64,000 nucleotides of DNA from Crocinitomicaceae bacterium. GTDB taxonomy: Bacteria > Bacteroidota > Bacteroidia > Flavobacteriales_D > Crocinitomicaceae. The translations under genes were made by a program, and so were the position numbers. Position 1 is the first letter of the stretch, and every line of letters starts with the position of its first letter. Of this stretch, positions 8,574 to 17,229 are shown piece by piece. A model generated the notes under the pieces. It did not search any database and had not been told where the DNA came from. It saw only the letters and a list, made by a program, of their open reading frames with translations. The DNA lies in the NCBI GenBank assembly GCA_028689775.1, contig JAQVCM010000001.1:236726-300725 (forward strand). Direction: 5' to 3'.

Positions 8574-9641
8574 ATGAAAACACTAACTTTATACATAACA
8601 AGCTTGATTCTTTCAATATCTATTTTTCTTTTCTCCGCTTGTAAAAAAGAAGACCTCAGTTGTCTTCCAGTTGGAAGCATAGATCGATTGGAATGGGAAA
8701 GTGCAGATTGCAATAAGTCATTTACTGTTCTTCCAGGTGGAGGTGGAACTATCTCTACTGGTAATCAATATAAATTTCCAGTTTTTAATCCCAATAACAC
8801 ATACGAGTTTATTTATTATAAAATTGTGAAAGATTCGGGTAGTACGGTTGAAATTGATCACCAAATTATCAGATATAATTTATTGACAAACCAAGAAAGT
8901 ATTATTTTAACAGGAACAGAAATCTCCGGAAACATGGCTTGGAATAAAGATGGATGGATTGCGTTAAAACCAGCAGCAGAACCTTTTATTTATCTGGTAA
9001 AAGACGATGGTTCTCAGTTTTCTCAATTTTCCAATATTCCAACTGGGAACTTTGAAGTTAATTTAACGTGGTTAAAGGACGGAAATACGCTTTTATGGGG
9101 AGGACAGAATCTAATCGGAACTTATTTGAAAAAGAAGAAAATCGGCGATCTTTCAGAAACACAAATGAACCTTGGTAATGCGCATATTAATTATGAGTTT
9201 GATGTTTCACCCAATAATTTGTTGTTAACTCCAAAATCTGATAATTATCTCGATTTTAACCTTGTGGACTTGAATCAAGAAAATTTAAACAATACATTTT
9301 TGGAATATACCACTCAGGAAGGATTTAAACATGGACGTGTCAATTGGCATGTTGATGAAGAAAGATTTTATGTTTCCTTTTATGAAAACAATGGATCTTC
9401 CCATCTATATGAAATAAATTACAAAACAGGGTATGTCACTAAAGTGTTGGAAAACTGTCACAAAGAAGTGGTTGAAGAAGCGATTTGTTTACCGTCTGGA
9501 AAACATTTAATGCTGCAAAAAGTAGAAAGAGAAGTAATTGTAAATGAAGGGCCGACTTCCAGTGGCAATGGTTTAATCGAAAATTATAGCCTTTGGTTGT
9601 TCGATTTGAAAACGAGAAAAGAAGCACGAATTTTTAACTGA
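8574..9641 (+). CDS. Hypothetical lipoprotein, possible beta-propeller
   Basis: A 355-residue lipoprotein with lipobox LFSAC and the CKKED start of a mature Bacteroidota surface lipoprotein. The body holds several WD40/TolB-like strands (YEFIYYKIVKDSG, MAWNKDGWIALKP, LTWLKDGNTLLWG, VNWHVDEERFYVSF), which suggests a beta-propeller. No catalytic motif is seen. The next gene, a small outer-membrane-barrel-like protein, follows after 17 bases and is probably co-transcribed. Confidence 0.75.
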   Translation: MKTLTLYITSLILSISIFLFSACKKEDLSCLPVGSIDRLEWESADCNKSFTVLPGGGGTISTGNQYKFPVFNPNNTYEFIYYKIVKDSGSTVEIDHQIIRYNLLTNQESIILTGTEISGNMAWNKDGWIALKPAAEPFIYLVKDDGSQFSQFSNIPTGNFEVNLTWLKDGNTLLWGGQNLIGTYLKKKKIGDLSETQMNLGNAHINYEFDVSPNNLLLTPKSDNYLDFNLVDLNQENLNNTFLEYTTQEGFKHGRVNWHVDEERFYVSFYENNGSSHLYEINYKTGYVTKVLENCHKEVVEEAICLPSGKHLMLQKVEREVIVNEGPTSSGNGLIENYSLWLFDLKTRKEARIFN

Positions 9642-9658
9642 TTTTAAAATAAATAAAC

Positions 9659-10420
9659 ATGAAGCGTTACAACATTCTTTTAATAATCCTTTTAGTAGGT
9701 ATGAGTTCGTTTAGTTTTTCTCAAGTAAAGAGTAATTTGTCAGTTACCGCAAGTTATAGTGTCAATAGATTTAAGATGAGTAGTTTAAATGCTGTTGTTG
9801 CGGATAAATTACTCGATAATTTTTCAGATGAAAAGATGAAAACAGGTCAGAGTTGGCAAGCTGGATTGTCGTATCAATTTACAAAAATGTGGGATTTTGG
9901 AATTTATGGCGGTTATCAATTTTCCACGCAAACCTCCAATCCTTCCTATTATAAGTTGAATGAATACAGTTTACCGATCGAAGAGTGTTTTGGACGTCAA
10001 GAACTGAGGGTTGAAGCATTATCCGTTGGAATTCATTCAACGATTTATCTGAGTCAACTTTTTCAAAATGATCAAACTACTTCTTTTTTTAAGCGTTTAC
10101 ATTGGGGGCCTGAACTTAATTTAGGTATTGGATTTTCTAAATTCACAAATGATGAGCAACCATCAGAACATGTTTTGGAAACGAGGATGTATAGTTCTTA
10201 CAGCGGAAATTCAGTCCAAAGCCAAGTGGGATTAAATATAGAATACAATTTTCTTCAGTCTTCTGTTTTTGCAAGTTTAGGAATTCGAGGTGGCTATCAG
10301 TTTTTCAAAACAAACGCATTAACCGATCAAATGGGAAATGAATGGAAGATTGAAAACGAGAAAGTGAAACTTGATTTTTCAGGTTTTTATCTTGGGGTTT
10401 ATTTGAAGTTATCTAAATAA
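9659..10420 (+). CDS. Hypothetical outer-membrane beta-barrel protein
   Basis: A 253-residue protein with a clear signal peptide (ILLIILLVGMSSFSFSQ). The body has alternating aromatic-rich strands (AGLSYQFTKMWDFGIYGGYQ, FASLGIRGGYQFF) and ends in a terminal strand GFYLGVYLKLSK, as expected for an outer-membrane beta-barrel. No specific family is recognised. It follows the propeller-like lipoprotein gene by 17 bases, so the two may work together at the cell surface. Confidence 0.7.
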   Translation: MKRYNILLIILLVGMSSFSFSQVKSNLSVTASYSVNRFKMSSLNAVVADKLLDNFSDEKMKTGQSWQAGLSYQFTKMWDFGIYGGYQFSTQTSNPSYYKLNEYSLPIEECFGRQELRVEALSVGIHSTIYLSQLFQNDQTTSFFKRLHWGPELNLGIGFSKFTNDEQPSEHVLETRMYSSYSGNSVQSQVGLNIEYNFLQSSVFASLGIRGGYQFFKTNALTDQMGNEWKIENEKVKLDFSGFYLGVYLKLSK

Positions 10421-10447
10421 TCCAAAAGTTGTGTCTGTGCCAAGTAG

Positions 10448-11005
10448 TTAAACCTTCAAAATCCCTCTAAAACCTCTCGACGCATAATATGAAGAAGCAC
10501 CATTGTGATAAATGAATATGGTTTCATACCGTAAATCGGCAAAAATAGATCCGCCTAATTTTCGAATGGATTCTGGTGTTTTTATCCAACTGGAAGTTTT
10601 TAGATCAAATTTTCCCAGTTCTTGCAAATGACGATATTGATTTTCATCCAGTAATTCGATGCCCATTTGTTCAGCCAGCTCCATCGCATTTCCTTTTGGT
10701 TTGTTTTCTTTTCGCTGATTCAATGCTGCGCGATCGTAGCACAAACTTCTTCTACCAGCAGGACTTTCAGCCGAACAATCGACAAATGAATATTCGTCCG
10801 TGTAAAGGTTGTAATCGATCACATCTGGTTCGCCACCCGTTTTTTCCATTTGAGATAAGGAATCAATTTTAGCTGGATTTGCTCGCAATTTCGCTTCGAC
10901 TTTCTCCCAGTCCATTTCCGTATGACGAGCATTGTTTTTTTCAAAACGATCTTGAAGGATGTTTAAAAGCTCTTCAAATTCTGAGGATAAAGTGTTTTTT
11001 GCCAT
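10448..11005 (-). CDS. DUF4256 family protein
   Basis: A 185-residue soluble protein. It shows the conserved stretches of the DUF4256 family: the start LLNILQDRFEKNNARH, the middle EYSFVDCSAESPAGRRSLCY, then GNAMELAEQMGIELLDENQY and the tail RGFRGILKV. The family is widespread in bacteria but has no assigned function. It lies 4 bases after the stop of a small membrane protein gene and is probably co-transcribed with it. Confidence 0.85.
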   Translation of the reverse strand: MAKNTLSSEFEELLNILQDRFEKNNARHTEMDWEKVEAKLRANPAKIDSLSQMEKTGGEPDVIDYNLYTDEYSFVDCSAESPAGRRSLCYDRAALNQRKENKPKGNAMELAEQMGIELLDENQYRHLQELGKFDLKTSSWIKTPESIRKLGGSIFADLRYETIFIYHNGASSYYASRGFRGILKV

Positions 11006-11009
11006 CTTC

Positions 11010-11441
11010 TTATTTTTTAACTCGAAAGAAAATAGGTTTCAAAGTATACCAGCTTAAAATTGGAAAGAAGTGTGCGGTAACTGCAAATCCTGGGAAAAGT
11101 AGCATGGTGTCTTCGTCCAAATCCAACGGTAATTTTGCTGCCATTGGTAAAATAAGTGTAGCGAAAGTAAACAAAGTCAGAAATAAGTTGAAGATAATTA
11201 ATCCTTTGGATTTGAATATCTTAATAAATAAAGTGTAAACCAAACCAATGATGATACCTGCCATGGTACAAGCCAATAAGATGGAAAGCGAATTGAGTTG
11301 AATGGCAATTGATTCACTCAAGGTGACTTTGACGACAGAGAAATCTGTGAAATAAGCTTCTTTGTAGATCATTAGTAAAATGATGGAGGCAATTCCTGCT
11401 AAAACCCCGGAGCTAAGTCCTAAAAAAAGTGATTTTTTCAT
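11010..11441 (-). CDS. Small four-helix membrane protein
   Basis: A 143-residue protein with four predicted membrane helices (near residues 5-25, 48-72, 80-102 and 112-133) and a basic C-terminus (FFRVKK). It resembles the general shape of Bacteroidota DUF4199-like membrane proteins, but no family can be assigned with confidence. Its stop is 4 bases from the DUF4256 gene start. Confidence 0.65.
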   Translation of the reverse strand: MKKSLFLGLSSGVLAGIASIILLMIYKEAYFTDFSVVKVTLSESIAIQLNSLSILLACTMAGIIIGLVYTLFIKIFKSKGLIIFNLFLTLFTFATLILPMAAKLPLDLDEDTMLLFPGFAVTAHFFPILSWYTLKPIFFRVKK

Positions 11442-11573
11442 ATGTAAACTTTTTTATTTTTTAAAGTTAATACAATTCCATAAAGCGATATCACCGTTAT
11501 CTTGTTTTTTTCCTTGAAATTTAATTTATCCCTTTTGGGCAAGTGATAATTTGGGATTCAAATGGATTTCTAT

Positions 11574-11581
11574 TAACTTTG
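11574..11581 (+). promoter_or_regulatory. Predicted promoter of ybaB-fau pair
   Basis: -7 box TAACTTTG about 25 bases before the YbaB start, with a TTG about 20 bases further upstream (11551-11553). This fits the Bacteroidota TTG-N19-21-TAnnTTTG pattern. Confidence 0.6.
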
Positions 11582-11605
11582 CTTGAAACAAATAAGAGAT
11601 AGACC

Positions 11606-11905
11606 ATGTTTGGATTAGACCAAAATGCAATGATGTTGAAAATGCAACAAGCCTTAGAAGAAAGTAAAATTAGACTTGAAAATACAATCGTAAACAGTGA
11701 AGCTGGTGGCGGATTGATTCGCGTTGAAATGAATGGCAATCGAAAAGTGACGGAACTATCCATCAACGGTTCGCTTCAAGATATGGATAAAGAGGATTTG
11801 GAAGACTTGTTGGTCGTTGCAATTAATCGTGTTTTGGAGGAAGCAAATCGGGTCAACGAAAATGAAGTTTCTTCATCTGCACGTCAATTTCTACCCGGAA
11901 TATAG
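11606..11905 (+). CDS. YbaB/EbfC family nucleoid-associated protein
   Basis: A 99-residue protein of the normal length for YbaB/EbfC. It has an N-terminal helix (MLKMQQALEESKIRLENTIV), a central beta part with the family's typical GGGLIRVEMNGNRKVTELSI, and a C-terminal helix (LEDLLVVAINRVLEEANRV). Family members form dimers that bind DNA and coat the nucleoid. Unlike in many bacteria, it is not next to dnaX or recR here; it is 2 bases upstream of the 5-formyltetrahydrofolate cyclo-ligase gene. Confidence 0.9.
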   Translation: MFGLDQNAMMLKMQQALEESKIRLENTIVNSEAGGGLIRVEMNGNRKVTELSINGSLQDMDKEDLEDLLVVAINRVLEEANRVNENEVSSSARQFLPGI

Positions 11906-11907
11906 GC

Positions 11908-12471
11908 ATGACGAAAGCAGAACTTCGTAAGAAGTACCTTGAAAAACGAAAACAACTTTCACCTGGACAATTGCAAAAAATGTCTGAAGAAATTTCAAAC
12001 TTGGTATTTACTCATTTTCAGCTAGAAGGAAAATACGTGAGTTTGTTTTTACCCATTGAACGTCAGCATGAGATCAATACCTACGAAATTTGGGAAAAAG
12101 CTGTGAAATTTGGTGCAAAAGTTGCCGTTCCTCGTTCAAATTTTGAAACAATGGAGATGAAACACATTCTTTTTGAAACGGAAGATCAATTGCAATTAAG
12201 TCCGTGGGGAATTCCAGAACCTAAAAACGGAAGAATGGTTGCTGCAGAACATTTTGAAATTGTGTTTGTACCATTATTGGCAATCGACCAAAAAGGGCAT
12301 CGAGTTGGATATGGAAAAGGATTTTATGATCGGTTTTTGAAAAAATGTTCTCCTAAATGCCAGTTTATTGGTTTGCATTTGTTTGAGCTTGAAGAAAAAA
12401 TTGAAGATGTTTTTCAAGGCGATATTCAGTTACATGCTTGTATTACACCAACTGGATTGATTCGTTTTTAA
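11908..12471 (+). CDS. 5-formyltetrahydrofolate cyclo-ligase
   Basis: A 187-residue enzyme that uses ATP to convert 5-formyl-THF to 5,10-methenyl-THF, keeping the folate pool usable. Seen in the sequence: the N-terminal basic helix KAELRKKYLEKRKQL, the substrate region VSLFLPIERQHEINT, and the C-terminal ATP/metal motif VPLLAIDQKGHRVGYGKGFY, followed by DRFL. Length matches the family. It is 2 bases after the YbaB gene and is probably translated from the same mRNA. Confidence 0.95.
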   Translation: MTKAELRKKYLEKRKQLSPGQLQKMSEEISNLVFTHFQLEGKYVSLFLPIERQHEINTYEIWEKAVKFGAKVAVPRSNFETMEMKHILFETEDQLQLSPWGIPEPKNGRMVAAEHFEIVFVPLLAIDQKGHRVGYGKGFYDRFLKKCSPKCQFIGLHLFELEEKIEDVFQGDIQLHACITPTGLIRF

Positions 12472-12528
12472 AATAGAATCTAATCTCTAATTCTTATTCA
12501 ATTTCATTTATTATCTATAAATTGCTGC

Positions 12529-13080
12529 ATGTTTGTACGCATCATGGCTATTTGTTTGTGGATAATTGTTTCCTCAATTGCTCCAGTCAGGGAATTGAAA
12601 CCTGTTTTTGGGCTGCAAATTCGTCATTTTCAAGGTGCAAAAATGCATTCTTTTGTCGCTTTCATAGACAATGGTGTACAGTTGACTTACAAAAAAATTC
12701 TCACCGATGATGATTTTGTAAAATTCGCATCTGGACATTGGCCAAGCATTTACAACCCGCAACGCATCAATCTTTTCGACGAAAATGAAGTCGGATGTGG
12801 GATGTTTAAAGATTCTTTTTTACTAAAAGCTGTTCCGTATTGTTTTCCCATCGACTCGTTGTGGAAAGTACGATTTTCTGAATATCCGTTTAAAGGAAAG
12901 TCGGAAGGAGGTTGGTCGGGAGATTACAATAAACCGTCGCTGAGACAAGCCAAATTCTTAGGTGAAAATTACCTGGTTAAAAATGTAGATAACGATTATT
13001 TCCTAGACACCAATCTTTGGAAAATTCTCCGAGATGTGCGTGATCCCGTATGGATTGAGAACTACAACGCTTTGAGGTAA
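12529..13080 (+). CDS. Hypothetical secreted protein
   Basis: A 183-residue protein with an N-terminal hydrophobic stretch (MAICLWIIVSSIAP), either a signal peptide or an anchor. The rest is rich in aromatic and charged residues (SFVAFIDNGVQLTYKKILTD, FASGHWPSIYNPQRI). No domain is recognised. It is the only gene on its strand between the cyclo-ligase gene and two minus-strand genes. Confidence 0.65.
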   Translation: MFVRIMAICLWIIVSSIAPVRELKPVFGLQIRHFQGAKMHSFVAFIDNGVQLTYKKILTDDDFVKFASGHWPSIYNPQRINLFDENEVGCGMFKDSFLLKAVPYCFPIDSLWKVRFSEYPFKGKSEGGWSGDYNKPSLRQAKFLGENYLVKNVDNDYFLDTNLWKILRDVRDPVWIENYNALR

Positions 13081-13099
13081 ATCGAATGAAAAAATGTGC

Positions 13100-13483
13100 T
13101 TATTGACGGTCTACACGAACTGTTATGTCATACATTTCTCCTAGTCCGCTTACAAATACAAGGTAATAATCTTTTCCTGTTTCAACGATTTTAAAAGTCA
13201 GCACATTGTCTGTGATTAACTTACTTGAATCTTTTAATTTATATGGGAAAAGTTGATACGTACAGTCATTAATCCAAACGATTTTATCTTTGATTTTGAT
13301 TTTCTTTCCGTTAACGTGATTAATTGCTTCTTCAATTTGATAGTCTTTTGTTCTGGTAATTTTCGTATCACCATATTCAGCACTTTTCACAATAAACTTG
13401 CCAGTGCGGTAGCTTTCACAATCCATTTGACCAAAGCCAAGGAAACAAAAACTAAGTGCAATCAGGGAGTTGAAAATTTTCAT
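13100..13483 (-). CDS. Small secreted hypothetical protein
   Basis: A 127-residue protein read from the ATG at 13483, because MKIFNSLIALSFCFLGFG there is a clean signal peptide. A longer in-frame start at 13570 would overlap the glycosyltransferase gene and put the signal peptide inside. The mature part is a small beta-rich domain (GKFIVKSAEYGDTKITRTKD ... INDCTYQLF ... YYLVFVSGLGEMYDITVRV). Similar small Bacteroidota proteins of ~130 residues are common, but no function is known. Confidence 0.7.
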   Translation of the reverse strand: MKIFNSLIALSFCFLGFGQMDCESYRTGKFIVKSAEYGDTKITRTKDYQIEEAINHVNGKKIKIKDKIVWINDCTYQLFPYKLKDSSKLITDNVLTFKIVETGKDYYLVFVSGLGEMYDITVRVDRQ

Positions 13484-13514
13484 GGTAAATCTTTTTACAG
13501 TTCTATACGTATAT

Positions 13515-15404
13515 TTATTTGTTTCCTCGCAATTCTCGAATGGAGTAGAAGAATACCAATCCATAACCAATTGCCAACATCAAGTGGAAAGGAACCATTC
13601 CTAAATCTCCATAGGATGCGCGATTGATTGCAGTGAAAGCAAAAACAACCATCATCAATCCTTCGCCGATGGTAATCAATGAAATGCTTTTTTTGTCGTA
13701 TTTATTCCCCTTGAATTCAACTTTTGACAATACGTTGAACTTCGGAGTACGAACAAATGAACTTTTGATTCCCATGTATCCTTCAAGCACTGCCACGGTA
13801 TTGCTTAAGGAAAGTCCAAGAGAAACAGTTAGGAATTGGAAGAAACGTCCAATGAATTTAATAAATGATTTGAATGTGTTTTCTGTTTTATCTCGAAACG
13901 CCAACCAATAATAGTAAACCAAGAATACCGTACTAATGATGAAAATAGAACCAAATTGAATGATATAATTCAAATCAGAGAAACTATCTTTAATGTGCAA
14001 TACAACCAAACTCAACAAAGACATGATCAAAATGAACATGAATACAGAAGAGTTGAATAAGTGTGAAACGCCGTGTAATCTATCCGTGAAACGAACACCT
14101 TTGAAGGTTATAATTCTCCACGCCATTTTGCGGAAACATTCTGCTCCACCTTTCATCCAACGGTGTTGTTGGCTTTTTAAAGCGGACATCGTGATTGGCA
14201 ATTCAGCAGGTGCAACTACGTGTTCACAATATTTGAATTTCCATCCTTTCAATTGAGCACGGTAGCTCAAATCCAAATCTTCGGTCAAGGTATCGTGTTC
14301 CCATCCACCAGCATCTTCAATGCATTTTTTTCTCCAAATGCCACCTGTTCCGTTAAAATTGATGAAATGTCCTGAAGCCGTTCTACCTCCTTGCTCAACC
14401 GCAAAGTGACCGTTCAAACCAAAAGCTTGAAGTTCTGTTAATAAAGAATAAGATTTATTGATGTGTCCCCAGCGTGTTTGAACAACACCAATGTTTTCGT
14501 CTTCGAAATATGGCATTGTTTTTTGAAGGAAATCTTTTTCTGGCTCAAAATCTGCATCAAATATCGCGATGAAATCTCCTTCTACTTGATCCATTGCTGA
14601 ATCCAAAGCTCCGGCTTTATAACCTGTTCGATCGGTTCTGTGAATGTGTTTGATGTTAATTCCTCTCGCTGCAACTTCTGCTACTTTCTTCGCAATTACA
14701 TCTTTCGTCTCGTCTGTAGAGTCATCTAAAACTTGAATTTCTAATTTATCTAATGGATAATCAAATTCAGATGCTTTTTGAATGATGCGTTCAGCAACAT
14801 ACAATTCATTGTACATTGGAAGTTGAACCGTAACTTTTGGAGCGGTTGCCGGATTGAAAACAGGGTAAACTTCGACGCTTTTTTTCTTTCTATTTCGCGC
14901 ATACGCAATCGATAAAGAGAATTGCAAAACACTGTAAAAAAAGATAAGTACTAAACAAAGTCCGTAAATCCCCAATGCAATTCTTGCAAATAGGTGAGAA
15001 GTAGGGTGTTCTGTAACCACATTTCCAAATTCATCGACGTGACGAACTGTTTTTCCCCAATTAAAAAGCCACGAAACATTCAAATTTACGTTGAAATTCA
15101 AATTTGGTCTGTGTTCTGGTGTTACTTCAAATTTGAATTTTTTATATTGATAATCAGCATCATCTACAATTAATTCATAATGTCCTGCTTGAACTGAGGG
15201 GAAAACGAATGCTCCTTGGTTATCAGTTTTAACTGTGGCACGGAAATTGCTTGTTGAGTCGAGCGATGTAATTACAATCGGCAGCTTTTTTACTGCAGAT
15301 TTTGTTTTTTCATCTTTCACTTTTCCGCTCAAATTGCGGATAGATTGTGTGTGCCCTGAAACGGCAAGTAAAAATGTTAAAATTACAAGATATATTCTTG
15401 TCAT
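13515..15404 (-). CDS. Membrane glycosyltransferase family 2 with N-terminal carboxypeptidase-regulatory-like domain
   Basis: Start chosen at 15404 (MTRIYLVILTFLLAVSGHTQ, a signal peptide), because the longer start at 15431 lies inside the predicted promoter box. The order is: signal peptide; a carboxypeptidase-regulatory-like beta domain (NLSGKVKDEKTKSAVKKLPI, ~25-110); a membrane helix; and a GT-A domain with DDSTDET, DADFEP, EDLDLSYRAQLKGW and the processive QQHRW motif (QQHRWMKGG). At least five membrane helices follow. The catalytic part resembles cellulose-synthase-like and glucosylceramide-type GT2 enzymes. Sugar donor and acceptor are unknown. The extra beta domain should lie outside the cytoplasm. 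Confidence 0.88.
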   Translation of the reverse strand: MTRIYLVILTFLLAVSGHTQSIRNLSGKVKDEKTKSAVKKLPIVITSLDSTSNFRATVKTDNQGAFVFPSVQAGHYELIVDDADYQYKKFKFEVTPEHRPNLNFNVNLNVSWLFNWGKTVRHVDEFGNVVTEHPTSHLFARIALGIYGLCLVLIFFYSVLQFSLSIAYARNRKKKSVEVYPVFNPATAPKVTVQLPMYNELYVAERIIQKASEFDYPLDKLEIQVLDDSTDETKDVIAKKVAEVAARGINIKHIHRTDRTGYKAGALDSAMDQVEGDFIAIFDADFEPEKDFLQKTMPYFEDENIGVVQTRWGHINKSYSLLTELQAFGLNGHFAVEQGGRTASGHFINFNGTGGIWRKKCIEDAGGWEHDTLTEDLDLSYRAQLKGWKFKYCEHVVAPAELPITMSALKSQQHRWMKGGAECFRKMAWRIITFKGVRFTDRLHGVSHLFNSSVFMFILIMSLLSLVVLHIKDSFSDLNYIIQFGSIFIISTVFLVYYYWLAFRDKTENTFKSFIKFIGRFFQFLTVSLGLSLSNTVAVLEGYMGIKSSFVRTPKFNVLSKVEFKGNKYDKKSISLITIGEGLMMVVFAFTAINRASYGDLGMVPFHLMLAIGYGLVFFYSIRELRGNK

Positions 15405-15428
15405 AGAACTGATGTTGAGTAAATTACG

Positions 15429-15436
15429 CAAAATTA
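15429..15436 (-). promoter_or_regulatory. Predicted -7 box of the glycosyltransferase gene
   Basis: TAATTTTG on the minus strand, 24 bases before the ATG at 15404. It overlaps the alternative upstream ATG, which supports the shorter start. Confidence 0.5.
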
Positions 15437-15527
15437 ATTGGGTGATTTGATTTTTACTAAATAGCTAAAGGGAACAAAGATAATTTATATTCTGCATATC
15501 TGCGGAATTTTTTCACATTTCCAAAAA

Positions 15528-16238
15528 TTATCTGAACGCAATGGTAACAATCTCAGATTTTAAACACGTTTTCGCTTCCAATGGAACGATCTTTTTTTCG
15601 ATGGAATCGATGACTAAAATGGTGTCTGAGAACTCCATGCACAATTCTAAATCATGGGATGTTTGTAGAATACAAACGCCCATTTCTAATGAAATTTGTT
15701 TCAAGATTTTTAAAACTGACATGCGGTTGGCATAGTCCAAAAAAGCAGTTGGTTCATCAAGTAAAATAACCTTGGTTTGCTGTGTTAACGCTTTTGCGAT
15801 TGTAGCAATTTGACGTTCACCATCGCTTAGTTTCGAAGTATCTTTCAATGCTAAATGTTCCATGTTTAATTTTGCGATGATTGAATCGACTAAATCCCAG
15901 TCTTTTGGTGAAAGTTTACCGATGAAGTTGGTGTAAGGTGCTCTTCCCATCGCAATGTAATCGCGGGTATTTAGATTCTGAACTCCAGCAAATAAGGATG
16001 GTACATGCGAAACCAGCTGTGCTTTTTCTTTTGGTTTGAGAAGTACGGTGTTTTTCTGATTGATGTAAATCTCCCCTTTGATTGGCTGAACAATGCCTAA
16101 TAAAGTGTTGAGTAAAGTCGTTTTTCCAGTACCATTTCTGCCAATTATGGTGTATAATTTTCCACTTTGAAGTGTCAAAGCTTCGAGGTTGATCAGCAGC
16201 TGATTGTAACCGATTTGAGTTTGTTTAAATTCAATCAT
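15528..16238 (-). CDS. FecE/BtuD-type ABC transporter ATP-binding protein
   Basis: A 236-residue ATPase of the iron-siderophore/heme/cobalamin importer class. It has Walker A GRNGTGKTT, signature LSDGERQ (the D variant is usual in this subfamily), Walker B VILLDEP and the switch His in QTSHDLE. It lies 1 base from the permease stop and closes the three-gene importer operon. Confidence 0.93.
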   Translation of the reverse strand: MIEFKQTQIGYNQLLINLEALTLQSGKLYTIIGRNGTGKTTLLNTLLGIVQPIKGEIYINQKNTVLLKPKEKAQLVSHVPSLFAGVQNLNTRDYIAMGRAPYTNFIGKLSPKDWDLVDSIIAKLNMEHLALKDTSKLSDGERQIATIAKALTQQTKVILLDEPTAFLDYANRMSVLKILKQISLEMGVCILQTSHDLELCMEFSDTILVIDSIEKKIVPLEAKTCLKSEIVTIAFR

Positions 16239-16239
16239 C

Positions 16240-17229
16240 TTAAAAGCGTTTTAAAATAATCCAAACTACGATGGGTGAACCGAATAATGCAGTTACGCCG
16301 TTTAGCGGAAGTAAAATCCAAGGTTCGAGCCACAATACAATTAAGTCGCAAAAGAGTAAAGAAATTGCGCCGATGAGGGCAGAGCCGATGATCAATTGCA
16401 AATGATTTTGAGTTTTGTATAAGATTTTCACGATGTTGGGAACTGCCAAACCAATGAAGGAAATTGGTCCACAATAGGCGGTGATTAATCCGGCAAAAAT
16501 TGCGGTTACAACAATGATTAAAATTCGAAATTGCTGAAGCTGAATTCCGAGTAATCGCGTTGATTTTTCTCCAATTACCAAGAGATTTAAAGGTTTGATT
16601 AGAAATACCAAAGAAATTATTCCCAATCCAAAAATCGCAAGAATCAGTGGGATTTGACTAAAGCTGACTTGTTGCATGGATCCAAATCCCCAAAGGGTGA
16701 ATACTTTTAGTTGTGTTGCTTTGGAAGAAACTTGTAGCACTTGGATGATTGCATTGGTAAAACCACCCAACATAATTCCGATTAAAAGCAATGAAACATG
16801 CGATTTCACAAACATCGAAAATAGGAGAATTATCAAACTAAAAATCACGGCACCGATCAATGCAACAGCAACAATTCCATAATCGGAAGCGAAAAAAGAG
16901 ATTCCCGTTAGCATGCTGATTGCAACCAATAAACTCGAGCCAGATGTGATTCCCAAAACTGATGGACCGGCCAATGGATTGGAGAAAAGAGTTTGCATCA
17001 AAAGTCCAGCGATGGATAAACCCGCGCCGGCGATAATCGCAATGAATGTACGTGGAATTCGAACCTCTCTATAAATGATGAGGTCTTGGTTTTGATCTGA
17101 GAAATTAAAAAGACTGTTCCAGATTTCTGAAAAATGAAATTCCATTCGACCTCCATTTAGGTGAAGCCAAGCGAAGATGATAAGAACACCTAAGATCGCG
17201 TAAGAAACGGAACGGTAGCTCTTTGTCAT
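16240..17229 (-). CDS. FecCD-family ABC transporter permease
   Basis: A 329-residue integral membrane protein with about nine to ten helices. It shows the FecCD hallmarks IPRTFIAIIAGAGLSIAGLL, NPLAGPSVLGITSG, and near the end GPISFIGLAVPNIVK. It forms the channel of a metal-chelate importer together with the ATPase and the lipoprotein encoded beside it. Its start overlaps the binding-protein stop by 4 bases. Confidence 0.95.
   Translation of the reverse strand: MTKSYRSVSYAILGVLIIFAWLHLNGGRMEFHFSEIWNSLFNFSDQNQDLIIYREVRIPRTFIAIIAGAGLSIAGLLMQTLFSNPLAGPSVLGITSGSSLLVAISMLTGISFFASDYGIVAVALIGAVIFSLIILLFSMFVKSHVSLLLIGIMLGGFTNAIIQVLQVSSKATQLKVFTLWGFGSMQQVSFSQIPLILAIFGLGIISLVFLIKPLNLLVIGEKSTRLLGIQLQQFRILIIVVTAIFAGLITAYCGPISFIGLAVPNIVKILYKTQNHLQLIIGSALIGAISLLFCDLIVLWLEPWILLPLNGVTALFGSPIVVWIILKRF

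Noticed and set aside
12574..12762. Minus-strand ORF antisense to the small secreted protein
   Set aside because: Short, no signal or domain, and it overlaps a better-supported plus-strand gene completely.
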